A stretch of DNA of 64,000 bases from Poindextera sp041691315. Lineage in GTDB: Bacteria > Pseudomonadota > Alphaproteobacteria > Caulobacterales > Caulobacteraceae. This document shows positions 15,423 to 22,933 of this stretch, piece after piece. Positions within the stretch are counted from its first letter, which is position 1, and each line of letters opens with the position of its first letter. Position numbers and translations under genes: made by a program. Location: contig JBEPUW010000019.1 of NCBI GenBank assembly GCA_041691315.1, forward strand, positions 1 to 64,000, written 5' to 3'. The notes beneath the pieces are model-generated. The model saw nothing but the letters and a program-made list of their open reading frames with translations. It ran no database searches and was not told where the DNA came from.

Positions 15423-16019
15423 CTAAAGCGCTGCGGCAGATGTGCCGGTGGTCCGGAACCTGAGCGCCCGCACCCCCGGGATTCTGACGAAGGTATCGAT
15501 GGCGCCGACATCCTTGACGTCGAACACGTCCATCAGGACTGTCGCCGCCAGCCAGCCAGCGTGCTCAAGGTCACCGGGTTCGCTTATCTCAACGCCTCGC
15601 CAGTAGTTCGGGGAGTGGCCCTCGACGGGGGTCCGGAAGCCTAGCTCACTCAAGCGCCGGATCTTGGCCGGGCTAAGCACGGCCGCCATCGCTGGGACAG
15701 ACTTCGCCGACACGGCCTCCAACCGGATGGGCGAGCCTGTGTCGCCGGCCAGAGCCTGAACATAGGCGAGGCTGGATTCAAGGACGAAGAACGGCCGCGC
15801 GCCCGGTCGTCCGAGGTCGCGGCTCTCGTGGATCAGGCCGAATAGCAAGGTTGCGTAGGCGGTCAGCGCGAACTGGGGATCGGTCGCCGTGAAGAGCCTT
15901 GTCGCGTTCTCAGCGGCCGCTACGCCAGTCAGCGCGATCAATCGCCTACGATCAATGGAAATGGAAACCTCCGCTGTCGAACAATTTTGTTCGGCTTCGT
16001 CGGGCGGGACGGGCGCCAA
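15423..16019 (-). CDS. hypothetical protein, 198 aa
   Basis: A soluble protein with no signal peptide. It has an N-terminal acidic stretch, then ISIDRRRLIALTGVAAAENA, helices ALTAYATLLFGLIHES and SSLAYVQALAGDTG, a central beta part with GFRTPVEGHSPNYW, and ending FVRIPGVRALRFRTTG. Composition and codon use are gene-like, but I recognise no family or active-site motif. The true start could be a few codons downstream. It is flanked by non-coding stretches on both sides. Confidence 0.5.
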   Translation of the reverse strand: MAPVPPDEAEQNCSTAEVSISIDRRRLIALTGVAAAENATRLFTATDPQFALTAYATLLFGLIHESRDLGRPGARPFFVLESSLAYVQALAGDTGSPIRLEAVSAKSVPAMAAVLSPAKIRRLSELGFRTPVEGHSPNYWRGVEISEPGDLEHAGWLAATVLMDVFDVKDVGAIDTFVRIPGVRALRFRTTGTSAAAL

Positions 16020-16525
16020 CGCTCCCCGCCGGCGGTCGCGACCATGATCTCAGCCTAAGCGAACAGGTGAGCCCGCTTTGTTGCCGAACGTCCGGCCGCA
16101 TCGCGCTTGACGCGCTGACCACCTTGCCCGGGAAGGCAGGTTGGCGGGGACCGAAGTCCCGCTCTTGATGCCGATACTGACTTGGGGCGGATCGACAGAC
16201 GGTTCAAGTGGGCCTGATCCTTCAAGCGCTCCGGGTAACTCAGTGGGACTCGGTAGGGCCGATCGAAGGCGCTCCGCGCCGGAACCGGCCGATCTGGCCC
16301 TGCGGAACCGCGCGCACGCGCGTAGGACGCCCACGCTGTGGTCCGGCGCGCGTTCCACGAGCGAACTGATGACTCAGGTTGATCTTCGTGGTGACCGGGT
16401 GGTGACCGGCGCGGAATCGCATGCGGCAAGACGCTGTAAATATGATTATAATTCAACACGTTCTCGCGGCTGATCCGACCGTATCGACTACCTCTATTGG
16501 GACATCGAACTGGAGGCGTGAGCCT
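16020..16525. other. 500-bp non-coding boundary between accessory and core regions
   Basis: No coherent frame on either strand. To the right, long well-formed genes become continuous, so this is roughly where the decayed accessory stretch gives way to core sequence. No att-like repeat or RNA recognised. Confidence 0.45.
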
Positions 16526-18514
16526 TCAGCGTCGCAGCGTCAGGCCCACACGCACCATGCGCGGCGCATCCAACGTCACCACGCCGGCGGCGCTGCGGCC
16601 GGTTTCGATGTTGGCGTTGAAGAGGTTGTCGGCGGCGACGTAGGCGTTCAGCGACGGGGTGAGCCGCCACTCGGCGCGGGCGTCGACGCCCGTGCCGGCC
16701 TTGATCAGGCGGGTGTTCTGGTCGTCGTCGAAGCGGGCGCTTTCGAAGCGGACCTCTGCGGTCAGGGTCAGGCGATCCAGCGCCCGCCACGTCGCGCCGG
16801 CGGTCACGGTCAGTTCGGGGGTCTCGGCGGGGCGCAGGCCGGTGAGCTGCGGCGCCTGCCCGCCGCCATCGACGCGGGCGCGGGTGTAGGTGAAGGCGGC
16901 GCGCAAATCGAGGCTGGCGCTCACCGGCCGTTCGACCTCGCCCTCGACGCCGACCGCATTGATGACGCCGGCGTTCTGGCGCTGAAAGAGCGTGCCGCCG
17001 GCCGGGACGAAGCCGGCGACCGGGAAGGTCCTCGGACCCTTGCCGATGGTGACGTTGGTGATGGCGTTGGCCAGCTGGTTGTAGAATATGTCGGCGTCCC
17101 AATTGGCCCATCGCTGGCCGCCCAGCCCGGTCTCGACGCCGTAGAGCCGCTCGGGCGTCAGGCCCGAATTGGCCTCGGTGACGTCATTGCCGACCCGGAA
17201 CGAGCGATGCAGCTCGTTCAGGGTCGCGGGTCGGAAGCCCGAATAGGCGGCGGCGCGGAGATAGAGCGCGGGAGAAATGTCGCGGCGCAGGCCGATGCGG
17301 CCGGTGGGCACGAGCCCGCCGCGGTTCACCTGACGCTGGTTCAGGACGGTGGTTCCAGTCTGCACCAGGCTGCCGGCAGAGGTCTGCCAATCGTCCAGCC
17401 GCACGCCGCCGGTGAGCAGCCAGCAGCCGAGATTGCGGCTGGCCTCGGCATAGAGGCCGGCGACCAGCTCGCCGCCGCCGGAGACCCGGGTCCCGGTCGG
17501 ATTGCCCTGATTGTAGAGCCGTTCATGGCTTGAGCCGGCGAAGTCTCGAATGTCGCCGCCCAGCTCCCAGCTGTAAGCCGCTGTCGAGCGCCTGAGCGCG
17601 GCGTTGAAGCCGACGCCGTAGGCCGGTGTCGCGTACTGGTTGTTGGCCAGCGTCGCGGTGTTGCGGCTGGCGGCGACCGAGGCGGAGCTGTTGGCCAGGT
17701 CCGACCCCTCGACCCAGCCCTGCAGCCGCCAGCCCAGCGCGCCCTCGGCCGGCGGGTTGACCAGGGTGAGGCTGCCCTGCACGCCTCTGGCCCTGGAAGC
17801 GGCGAACAGGGTCCCGGCGCCGCGATCCTCCTCATAGCCGCCGATCCGTTCGGACAGCACCAGGCGGCCGATATCCGCCTGCACCCGCTCGGCCGCGCTC
17901 CAATCGTGCAACGTCAGCGGCGTGTCCGCCGCGCCCCGTCCCCGCCGCACCGGGATCCAGCCGCCGCTGGTCTCGTCCGAGGCGTCGAGAAAGGCGCGCG
18001 TCGGGCCGGCTTCGATCTCGGTGATCGCCGCGGCGCGGGCATAGCCGCGGTCGCCGACCGCGACCTCGCCGGCGACATGGCCGTCAATGCGATCCGGCTG
18101 CTCCAGAGCCACCACCCCGGTCAACGCGCCAGCCCCGTAAGGCCCGGCGCCGGCGCCGCGCACCAGGGTCGCGGTCGAGATGGCCTCGGACGGCAGGCCG
18201 GTCCAGATCACCCAGCCGCCGAAGGGATCGTTCTGCGGCACGCCGTCCAGGGTCACCAGCGCCCGGCTCGCCCCCGAGCCGGCGATGCCGCGCAGCGACA
18301 CCCCCTGGGTGGTCGGATTGGCCCCCAGGCTGGAGGTGCGGCGAAACAGCGAAAACCCCGGCGCCGAACCCAACGCCTCGTCCAGCCGCGCACTGACCCT
18401 GATCACGGTCGGATCGATCCTCTGTATCGAAAACGCCCGGTCGCCCGCCGCCGCCGGCAACCGCGCCGCCTGCACGATGACGGTCGGGATTTGAGGAGGC
18501 TGGTCGACCGGCAT
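16526..18514 (-). CDS. TonB-dependent outer-membrane receptor
   Basis: A 662-residue outer-membrane receptor for energy-dependent import of a siderophore, vitamin or other ligand. The plug domain is clear at about residues 30-150 (DPTVIRVSARLDEALGSAPG, then GVSLRGIAGSGASRALVTLD and GVPQNDPFGGW). A 22-strand barrel follows, ending VRVGLTLRR with terminal aromatic/basic residues. The order VIVQAARLP near the start could be the TonB box region. No signal peptide is visible at the chosen ATG and none is reachable in frame upstream, so the start may be wrong or the 5' end altered. It sits at the end of the yqaA-dsbB-coq7 run. Ligand unknown. Confidence 0.85.
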   Translation of the reverse strand: MPVDQPPQIPTVIVQAARLPAAAGDRAFSIQRIDPTVIRVSARLDEALGSAPGFSLFRRTSSLGANPTTQGVSLRGIAGSGASRALVTLDGVPQNDPFGGWVIWTGLPSEAISTATLVRGAGAGPYGAGALTGVVALEQPDRIDGHVAGEVAVGDRGYARAAAITEIEAGPTRAFLDASDETSGGWIPVRRGRGAADTPLTLHDWSAAERVQADIGRLVLSERIGGYEEDRGAGTLFAASRARGVQGSLTLVNPPAEGALGWRLQGWVEGSDLANSSASVAASRNTATLANNQYATPAYGVGFNAALRRSTAAYSWELGGDIRDFAGSSHERLYNQGNPTGTRVSGGGELVAGLYAEASRNLGCWLLTGGVRLDDWQTSAGSLVQTGTTVLNQRQVNRGGLVPTGRIGLRRDISPALYLRAAAYSGFRPATLNELHRSFRVGNDVTEANSGLTPERLYGVETGLGGQRWANWDADIFYNQLANAITNVTIGKGPRTFPVAGFVPAGGTLFQRQNAGVINAVGVEGEVERPVSASLDLRAAFTYTRARVDGGGQAPQLTGLRPAETPELTVTAGATWRALDRLTLTAEVRFESARFDDDQNTRLIKAGTGVDARAEWRLTPSLNAYVAADNLFNANIETGRSAAGVVTLDAPRMVRVGLTLRR

Positions 18515-18524
18515 GCCGGCGCCG

Positions 18525-18626
18525 CTAGCCTCCGTCGCCCGCGGTTTCGCGAGCGGCGGCCTCGGCGCGGGTTGCGTCGGCCTTTTCCGGCGCTTCGGCG
18601 TCGCGGCGCATCTGGTCGATGTCCAT
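18525..18626 (-). CDS. tiny ORF, 33 aa, upstream of the TonB receptor
   Basis: An ATG preceded by a strong GGGGAGGG ribosome binding site opens a 33-codon frame encoding MDIDQMRRDAEAPEKADATR and an Ala/Arg/Glu tail. It ends 10 nt before the receptor start and begins 28 nt after coq7, so it fits an operon. It could be a real micropeptide, a leader that couples translation, or part of a mis-sequenced receptor 5' end. Family unknown. Confidence 0.4.
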   Translation of the reverse strand: MDIDQMRRDAEAPEKADATRAEAAARETAGDGG

Positions 18627-18654
18627 GGCTCGCCCTCCCCGGCCGCGCCCGGCC

Positions 18655-19218
18655 TTACAGCTTCTCGCTGATCTTGATGGCGGTGCGGCAGCCGGCGCGG
18701 ATCACCGCCGCCAGCAGCGGATAACCCGGCGCCTCACGAGCGCCCTCTTCCACGGCCAGGTCGCTGTGCGCCAGTTCCTCGTCGCGGAAGCGGGAGAGCT
18801 CGGCGGCCAGCACCGGTTCGCGCTCGGCGAGTTCGGCGACCTGGTCGGCGTAATGGGCCTCGATGACGCTCTCTACCGCTTCGGTGCAGGCGTGCGCCGC
18901 CTTTTCGCCCATCAGCGCCGTGCCGGCCCCCAGCGCGAAGCCGGCGGCGCGCCAGAGCGGCGCGAACAGGGTCGGGCGCACGCGGGCCTCGGTGAGGCGC
19001 TCGTTGAAGGTCGCCAGATGCTCGGCCTCGTGCGCCTCCATCTGTTCCAACTGGCCGGTGATGCGGCTCTTGCTGGCGGCGCGGGCGAACACCGCGCGCT
19101 GGCCGCGATAGATGAAGACGGCGGCCAGTTCCCCGGCATGGTCGACGCGCAGGATCTCGTCCAGCCGGCCGCTTTGGGCGCCGGGTCCTGGCCGCGGGGG
19201 GACGGGGCGTTGGTTCAC
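18655..19218 (-). CDS. coq7: 2-polyprenyl-3-methyl-6-methoxy-1,4-benzoquinone monooxygenase (Coq7)
   Basis: A 187-residue diiron hydroxylase that adds the C6 hydroxyl in ubiquinone biosynthesis, peripherally at the inner membrane. It shows RVDHAGELAAVFIYRGQ (Glu30 ligand), EAHEAEHL (ExxH, Glu64/His67), EAVESVIEAHYADQ and DEELAHSD, the paired ferritin-like ligand motifs of the Coq7/CAT5 family, and the amphipathic C-terminal VIRAGCRTAIKISEKL. The start is GTG, overlapping the dsbB stop by 4 nt (GTGA), indicating translational coupling. The length matches bacterial and alphaproteobacterial Coq7. Confidence 0.92.
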   Translation of the reverse strand: MNQRPVPPRPGPGAQSGRLDEILRVDHAGELAAVFIYRGQRAVFARAASKSRITGQLEQMEAHEAEHLATFNERLTEARVRPTLFAPLWRAAGFALGAGTALMGEKAAHACTEAVESVIEAHYADQVAELAEREPVLAAELSRFRDEELAHSDLAVEEGAREAPGYPLLAAVIRAGCRTAIKISEKL

Positions 19219-19727
19219 CGCTTGCTGCTCCGCACCGCCCAGACCGCGCTCCAGCCGGCCAGCTTGAGCGAGATCAGGGCGTTCCAGCCGGCCATGGAGA
19301 GGCCGAGGAAGACCCAGGCCGCCTGGTCGCAACGCGGTGCGGTGACCTTGGCGCCGTTCAACAGATTCGCCATCGAAGCGGCGCTGACCTTGCCGCCCGC
19401 GCCGGTGCAGGTGGTCGGGCCCGGCCAGAACTTCCACTCGGCGCCAGCGTGATAGATGGCGATCCCGGCGCCGGCGAGAAAGATCAGGGCCAGCAGCGCG
19501 CCGATCCAGGGCGTGAAGATGCGCGGGATGACGCCTTGGCCGGCAATGAAGGCCAGGGCCGCGATCGGCAGGGCCAGCCAATAGACTTGGCGCTCGTAGA
19601 GGCACAGCGTGCAGGGCGCGAGATGGCCAAAGGTCTCGAAGGCATGGGCGATGGCCAGCATGGCCGCCGAGGTCACGAAGGCCAGGGCCGGCCAATGGCG
19701 CAGGATGGAGGCGATAAGGGCGCGCAT
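19215..19727 (-). CDS. dsbB: disulfide bond formation protein B (DsbB family)
   Basis: A 170-residue inner-membrane protein that reoxidises DsbA and passes electrons to ubiquinone. Four hydrophobic helices are visible. The first periplasmic pair is C39-TL-C42 in HLAPCTLCLYERQ. The second pair is formed by C107 (GPTTCTG) and C133 (APRCDQ). The start MRALIASILRHW is chosen because the frame upstream (open to 20018) is antisense to the next gene. Placement next to coq7, a quinone enzyme, is a fitting context. Confidence 0.9.
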   Translation of the reverse strand: MRALIASILRHWPALAFVTSAAMLAIAHAFETFGHLAPCTLCLYERQVYWLALPIAALAFIAGQGVIPRIFTPWIGALLALIFLAGAGIAIYHAGAEWKFWPGPTTCTGAGGKVSAASMANLLNGAKVTAPRCDQAAWVFLGLSMAGWNALISLKLAGWSAVWAVRSSKR

Positions 19728-19747
19728 CGAAAACCTATGGCTTGAAA

Positions 19748-20326
19748 TCAGCCGCCGCCCAAGAGCTTGAGCAAAACGAAGGCGCCGATGATCGCCACGA
19801 CGCCGCCCGCGGCCAGCCAGTAGAAGTAGCGGTCGATCACCGCCTTGGCCTTCGGATGCTGTAAGAGCGCCGCCTCCAGGAAGAAGCGGCCACCGCGGGT
19901 GACGATCGAGGCGCCGACGAAGACCGGAAAGCTGAAATGCGCGATGCCGGAGGCCAGGGTCACCAGCATGTAGGGCACCGGCGTCAGGCCCTTGATCAGG
20001 ATGACCGCCAGTCCCCACTGGGCGAACCAGGCGTGGAAGGCCGCAAGCGCCGTGGCGTGGCCGGAGAGCGCCAGGATCTTCAGCCCCAGCCCGGACAGGA
20101 AGAAGCCGATGCCATAGCCGATTATGCCACCGGTGACCGATCCGGCCGTGCAGACCCCGGCATAGAGCCAGGCGCGCTCGCGCCGGGCCAGCACCATGGG
20201 CGCCAGCATCACGTCGGGCGGCGCGAACGGGAGAGTCGCCTCGATGGTCGCCACCCCGGCCAGCACCGGAAGCGCATAGGGCGTGGCGGCCAGCCGCAGG
20301 ATGCGATCGTAAAGGGCGCGAAGCAT
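19748..20326 (-). CDS. YqaA/DedA-family inner-membrane protein
   Basis: A 192-residue polytopic membrane protein beginning MLRALYDRILRLAATPYALP. It has the DedA/VTT-like features LPFAPPDVMLAPMVLARRERAW, a GSVTGGIIGYGIGFFLSG glycine-rich helix, WGLAVILIKGLTPVPYMLVTLASG (G.TP.P arginine-loop region) and FFLEAALLQHPK. DedA/YqaA proteins are proposed lipid scramblases or flippases and affect envelope integrity; the exact role of the YqaA branch is unclear. First gene of the run that continues into dsbB (20 nt gap). Confidence 0.85.
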   Translation of the reverse strand: MLRALYDRILRLAATPYALPVLAGVATIEATLPFAPPDVMLAPMVLARRERAWLYAGVCTAGSVTGGIIGYGIGFFLSGLGLKILALSGHATALAAFHAWFAQWGLAVILIKGLTPVPYMLVTLASGIAHFSFPVFVGASIVTRGGRFFLEAALLQHPKAKAVIDRYFYWLAAGGVVAIIGAFVLLKLLGGG

Positions 20327-20412
20327 GTCGAGCCGGCTCCTAACAGCGTTCCCGGTCCAAGTCTCGCCACACGCGGCCGGCCATGCTTTGAAGGCGTGCA
20401 AAGGAGCCTGCC

Positions 20413-20685
20413 ATGGCCGCAACCCCCGATCCGGAACTGGACGCCGCGGCCGCCGAGGAACTGGCCCAGGCGGTGCGGCTGAAATGGGCGGAACTGCGCA
20501 AGCTGGTGCCCTACGGCGACACCTACGAGGGGTTCGGCCCCGCCGGCGGGGCGCTCGAGTTCGAGCGCAGCTACATCTGGCGCGACCAGCCCGACGGCGA
20601 CATCCTCTGCGAAGTCAACGCCTACCGCGGCCCCGCCCGCTACGACCGCGGCGCCCGCGCCAGCCAGGTCATCGCCAAGCCTTAA
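20413..20685 (+). CDS. conserved-type hypothetical protein, 90 aa
   Basis: A small soluble protein with an acidic N-terminal helix (DPELDAAAAEELAQAV), a Trp-containing strand-rich middle (VRLKWAELRKLVPYGDTYE, GGALEFERSYIWRDQPDGDI) and a C-terminal VNAYRGPARYDRGA. The start is preceded by AAAGGAGCC, a good ribosome binding site. It is divergent from the YqaA-like gene and followed by a large palindromic repeat. I do not recognise its family. Confidence 0.65.
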   Translation: MAATPDPELDAAAAEELAQAVRLKWAELRKLVPYGDTYEGFGPAGGALEFERSYIWRDQPDGDILCEVNAYRGPARYDRGARASQVIAKP

Positions 20686-20735
20686 GGTCTCCCGAAAGCC
20701 CGCGGAGTCCATGCTCGGCGAAGCCGACCAAAGCG

Positions 20736-21020
20736 CCCTTCTCCCCTCGCGGGACCTAGGGATGCACAGATCTTCGGGCTAAGCCCTGAGGTCCCTTCTC
20801 CCCTTGCGGGAGAAGGTGTCGGCGTAGCCGACGGATGAGGGGTCGCGCTCCGATTTCCGAGTAGCGTCAGCGGCTTATCGGATAGGATGATCGACCCCTC
20901 ATCCGACCCCTTCGGGGCCACCTTCTCCCGCAAGGGGAGAAGGGTATCCTGAGATTGATGAGCGTAAGTCATTGATGGCCAGCCGTCTCGCAAGATGTGA
21001 ACCCCGCGAGGGGAGAAGGG
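20736..21020. repeat. nested palindromic repeat element
   Basis: The outer arms cccttctcccctcgcggg (20736-20753) and cccgcgaggggagaaggg (21003-21020) are exact inverted copies of 18 bp. Inside, cccttctccccttgcggg (from about 20793) pairs with cccgcaaggggagaaggg (about 20927-20944), and between those gatgaggggtcg pairs with cgacccctcatc. The same palindrome family appears inside mutB at 33671-33831. It is a multi-hairpin REP-like element; it carries no gene. Confidence 0.8.
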
Positions 21021-21082
21021 ACGCGTGTTTGCGCTGCGTTGAACCCCTTGCCGCGCGCCGCTAGAGTGGGCGCCTGCTCAGG

Positions 21083-21167
21083 GCCCCTGTGGTGGAATTG
21101 GTAGACGCGCCGCACTCAAAATGCGGTACCGAGAGGTGTGTCGGTTCGAGTCCGACCGGGGGCACCA
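21083..21167 (+). tRNA. tRNA-Leu, anticodon CAA
   Basis: An 85-nt cloverleaf. The acceptor GCCCCTG pairs with CGGGGGC with one T-G wobble, the D arm is GGTGGAATTGGTAGAC, and the anticodon stem CCGCA/TGCGG encloses loop CTCAAAA, giving anticodon CAA (reads UUG). A long class II variable arm (accgagaggtgt) and the T arm GTCGGTTCGAGTCCGAC follow, with an encoded CCA end. The 3' end faces an integrase remnant, a common integration target arrangement. Confidence 0.95.
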
Positions 21168-21334
21168 GCGACGTGTTCGCCAGCGTGTGTCGGCGAGTGG
21201 ATTACCTTCCGAAAATCAGTTATATAGCGGTGGTGATGCTCCACCGAAGGCCGCCCAAGTTCGCCTGTGATCGCGGTGGTTTGGGGGTCAGCATGGGGGT
21301 CACGTCGTGACCGCGGTTCGGAGTGACCCCCAAG

Positions 21335-21706
21335 ATGGCCCTGTCCGACGCTTCAGTGCGAACCGCGAAGGCGGGCGCAGCACAATACAAACTCTTTGAC
21401 GAGCGCGGCCTGTTCCTGATTGTCCGGCCTTCCGGCGGCAAATTGTGGCGGCTCAAATACCGATACCTGGGCAAGGAGCAACAGCTTACGATTGGCGTGT
21501 TTCCGGACGTAGGTTTGAAAGAGGCGCGCCGGCGCCGGGACGAGGCCCGCCAGCAGATCGCCGCCGGTCTGAACCCGTCATTCGAGAGAAAGCGCGCAGC
21601 CATCGCAGCGTCGGTTAACGCCGCGAACACCTTCAAGGCGGTGGCGGCTACGAATGGCGCCAATCCAACGGCCAATATGTGCTGGCCGCCGTCACCACCG
21701 GACTGA
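21335..21706 (+). pseudogene. N-terminal fragment of a tRNA-targeting tyrosine integrase
   Basis: The first about 100 residues match the arm-binding (DUF4102-type) domain of P4-like integrases: LSDASVRTAKAGAAQYKLFD, GLFLIVRPSGGKLWRLKYRY, KEQQLTIGVFPDVGLKEARR and the helix RRDEARQQIAAGLNP. The coding sense stops abruptly after NTFKAVA near 21643; the remaining 20 residues are an out-of-frame read of a different gene's tail. The core-binding and catalytic R-H-R-Y domains are absent, so recombinase activity is lost. It begins 168 bp from the tRNA-Leu 3' end. A GTG four codons upstream is an alternative start. Confidence 0.8.
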
Positions 21707-21735
21707 TCGCCTCGATCATTCTCGCCAACCATTGA
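21643..21735 (+). pseudogene. C-terminal fragment of an RcnB-like exported protein
   Basis: Immediately after the integrase sense ends, another frame encodes GGYEWRQSNGQYVLAAVTTG followed by LIASIILANH and a stop. The pattern YEWR...YVLAA..TG.I is that of the end of RcnB-type periplasmic proteins linked in enterobacteria to nickel/cobalt homeostasis. The rest of the gene is missing, so this is a deletion joint between an integrase gene and a chromosomal gene. Confidence 0.6.
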
Positions 21736-21754
21736 TGAGCCGGCTGGGGCGGGT

Positions 21755-22729
21755 CTAGTTCAGGGCCAGCCCCAGCCCATCGACCTCGGCCATTTCAGCG
21801 GCGCTGAGCGGTCCGGCCGCCTCCGCGTCGAGCGCCTGGTCGAGCTCGCCGCGGTTCTTCACCCCCAGGACCACCGTATCGACCCCCGGGAGCGACAGCG
21901 CATAGCGGTGGGCGACCAGGGCCGGACCCTCGCCCCAGCGCGCGCAGAGATCGCGGAACGGGGCGGCGCGCTCATAGTCCTTCGCATCCGGATGATTCGG
22001 CGACAGCGTACGGTCGAGACCGGAGGTCAGGGCGCCGGCCTGGACGGCCCGGATGCCCATGACCCCGATGTTGTTTGCCTTGGCGGCGGCGAGAATCTCG
22101 CGCGGTGCGGCCGGCTCGGCGAACCTGCGGGTGCCGCCGGCGGAATCCATCAGATTGGCGATCACCTGCGCCACGTCCGGGCCTGGCGCATGGGCGAAGG
22201 CGTCCAGGATGCTGCGCGGCACGCCGATCCCGGTGACGCCCCAGGCGCCGATCCGGCCCTGCGCCTTCAGACGCTCGAAGGCCGGAACCACCTCATCGAC
22301 ATAGAGCGACCAGCGGGTCGAAAAGGCGTCGCGGCGGCCGTCGCCGTGGGCATAGGCGTAGTCGTCGGGGGCGATGTTGGAATGCAGGAAATAGAGGTCG
22401 ATCCGCTTTAGCCGCATGGCGTCCAGGGTGGCGCTCAGCGCGGCCTCCAGCCGCTGTGCCGCCTGCCCGGGCGGCGGCGAACCCAGATCGCACTTGCTGG
22501 TGATCCTGACACCGTCCGGCAGAGCGCCGGCGAAGGTCTCGCCGATGATCGCCTCGCAGCTGCCGTACATCGGCGCGGTGTCGATCAGGTCGATGCCGCC
22601 GTCAATCGCGGCGCGCAGAGTGGCGGCGGATTCCTCGCGGCTGGTCTCGCCCCAGACCTGGCCTATGCCGCCGCCGCCGAGGGTGAGGCGGCTGACGGGA
22701 CCGAGCGATCCCAGCGTGGCGGTTTTCAT
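21755..22729 (-). CDS. aldo/keto reductase family oxidoreductase
   Basis: A 324-residue NADPH-dependent (beta/alpha)8 oxidoreductase of unknown substrate. Catalytic tetrad candidates are visible: Asp and Tyr in IDLIDTAPMYG, Lys in RITSKCDLG and His in LYFLHSN. An N-terminal LGLGGGGIGQVWG-type glycine run (here TLGGGGIGQVWG) and C-terminal HRYALSLPGVDTVVLGVKN, which binds the cofactor phosphate region in this fold, support the call. The subfamily resembles D-threo-aldose/galactose dehydrogenase-like AKRs. It is transcribed away from the TonB receptor at 22934 and shares a divergent intergenic region with it. Confidence 0.9.
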   Translation of the reverse strand: MKTATLGSLGPVSRLTLGGGGIGQVWGETSREESAATLRAAIDGGIDLIDTAPMYGSCEAIIGETFAGALPDGVRITSKCDLGSPPPGQAAQRLEAALSATLDAMRLKRIDLYFLHSNIAPDDYAYAHGDGRRDAFSTRWSLYVDEVVPAFERLKAQGRIGAWGVTGIGVPRSILDAFAHAPGPDVAQVIANLMDSAGGTRRFAEPAAPREILAAAKANNIGVMGIRAVQAGALTSGLDRTLSPNHPDAKDYERAAPFRDLCARWGEGPALVAHRYALSLPGVDTVVLGVKNRGELDQALDAEAAGPLSAAEMAEVDGLGLALN

Positions 22730-22933
22730 CGCGGCGGCCTCCTTAAGTCAAACATGCGCCGGTTGATGCAGATCGGCCACACCGTCCGGAAACATGCAAA
22801 TGTCTCACGCGGGCGTGACAACCGACCCCATTTTAGGCATTGCCAAGCATGTTTCCCTACAGTCACATGCCTGGGCGCGGATCAAAATCCCACCGTAAGT
22901 GCGGGTGCGATCCCAGCGGGGAGGTTACACCAG

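Noticed and set aside
16421..17533. Plus-strand frame of 370 codons across the TonB receptor
   Set aside because: Antisense to a clear receptor barrel; no domain, and the sense gene has all the plug motifs.
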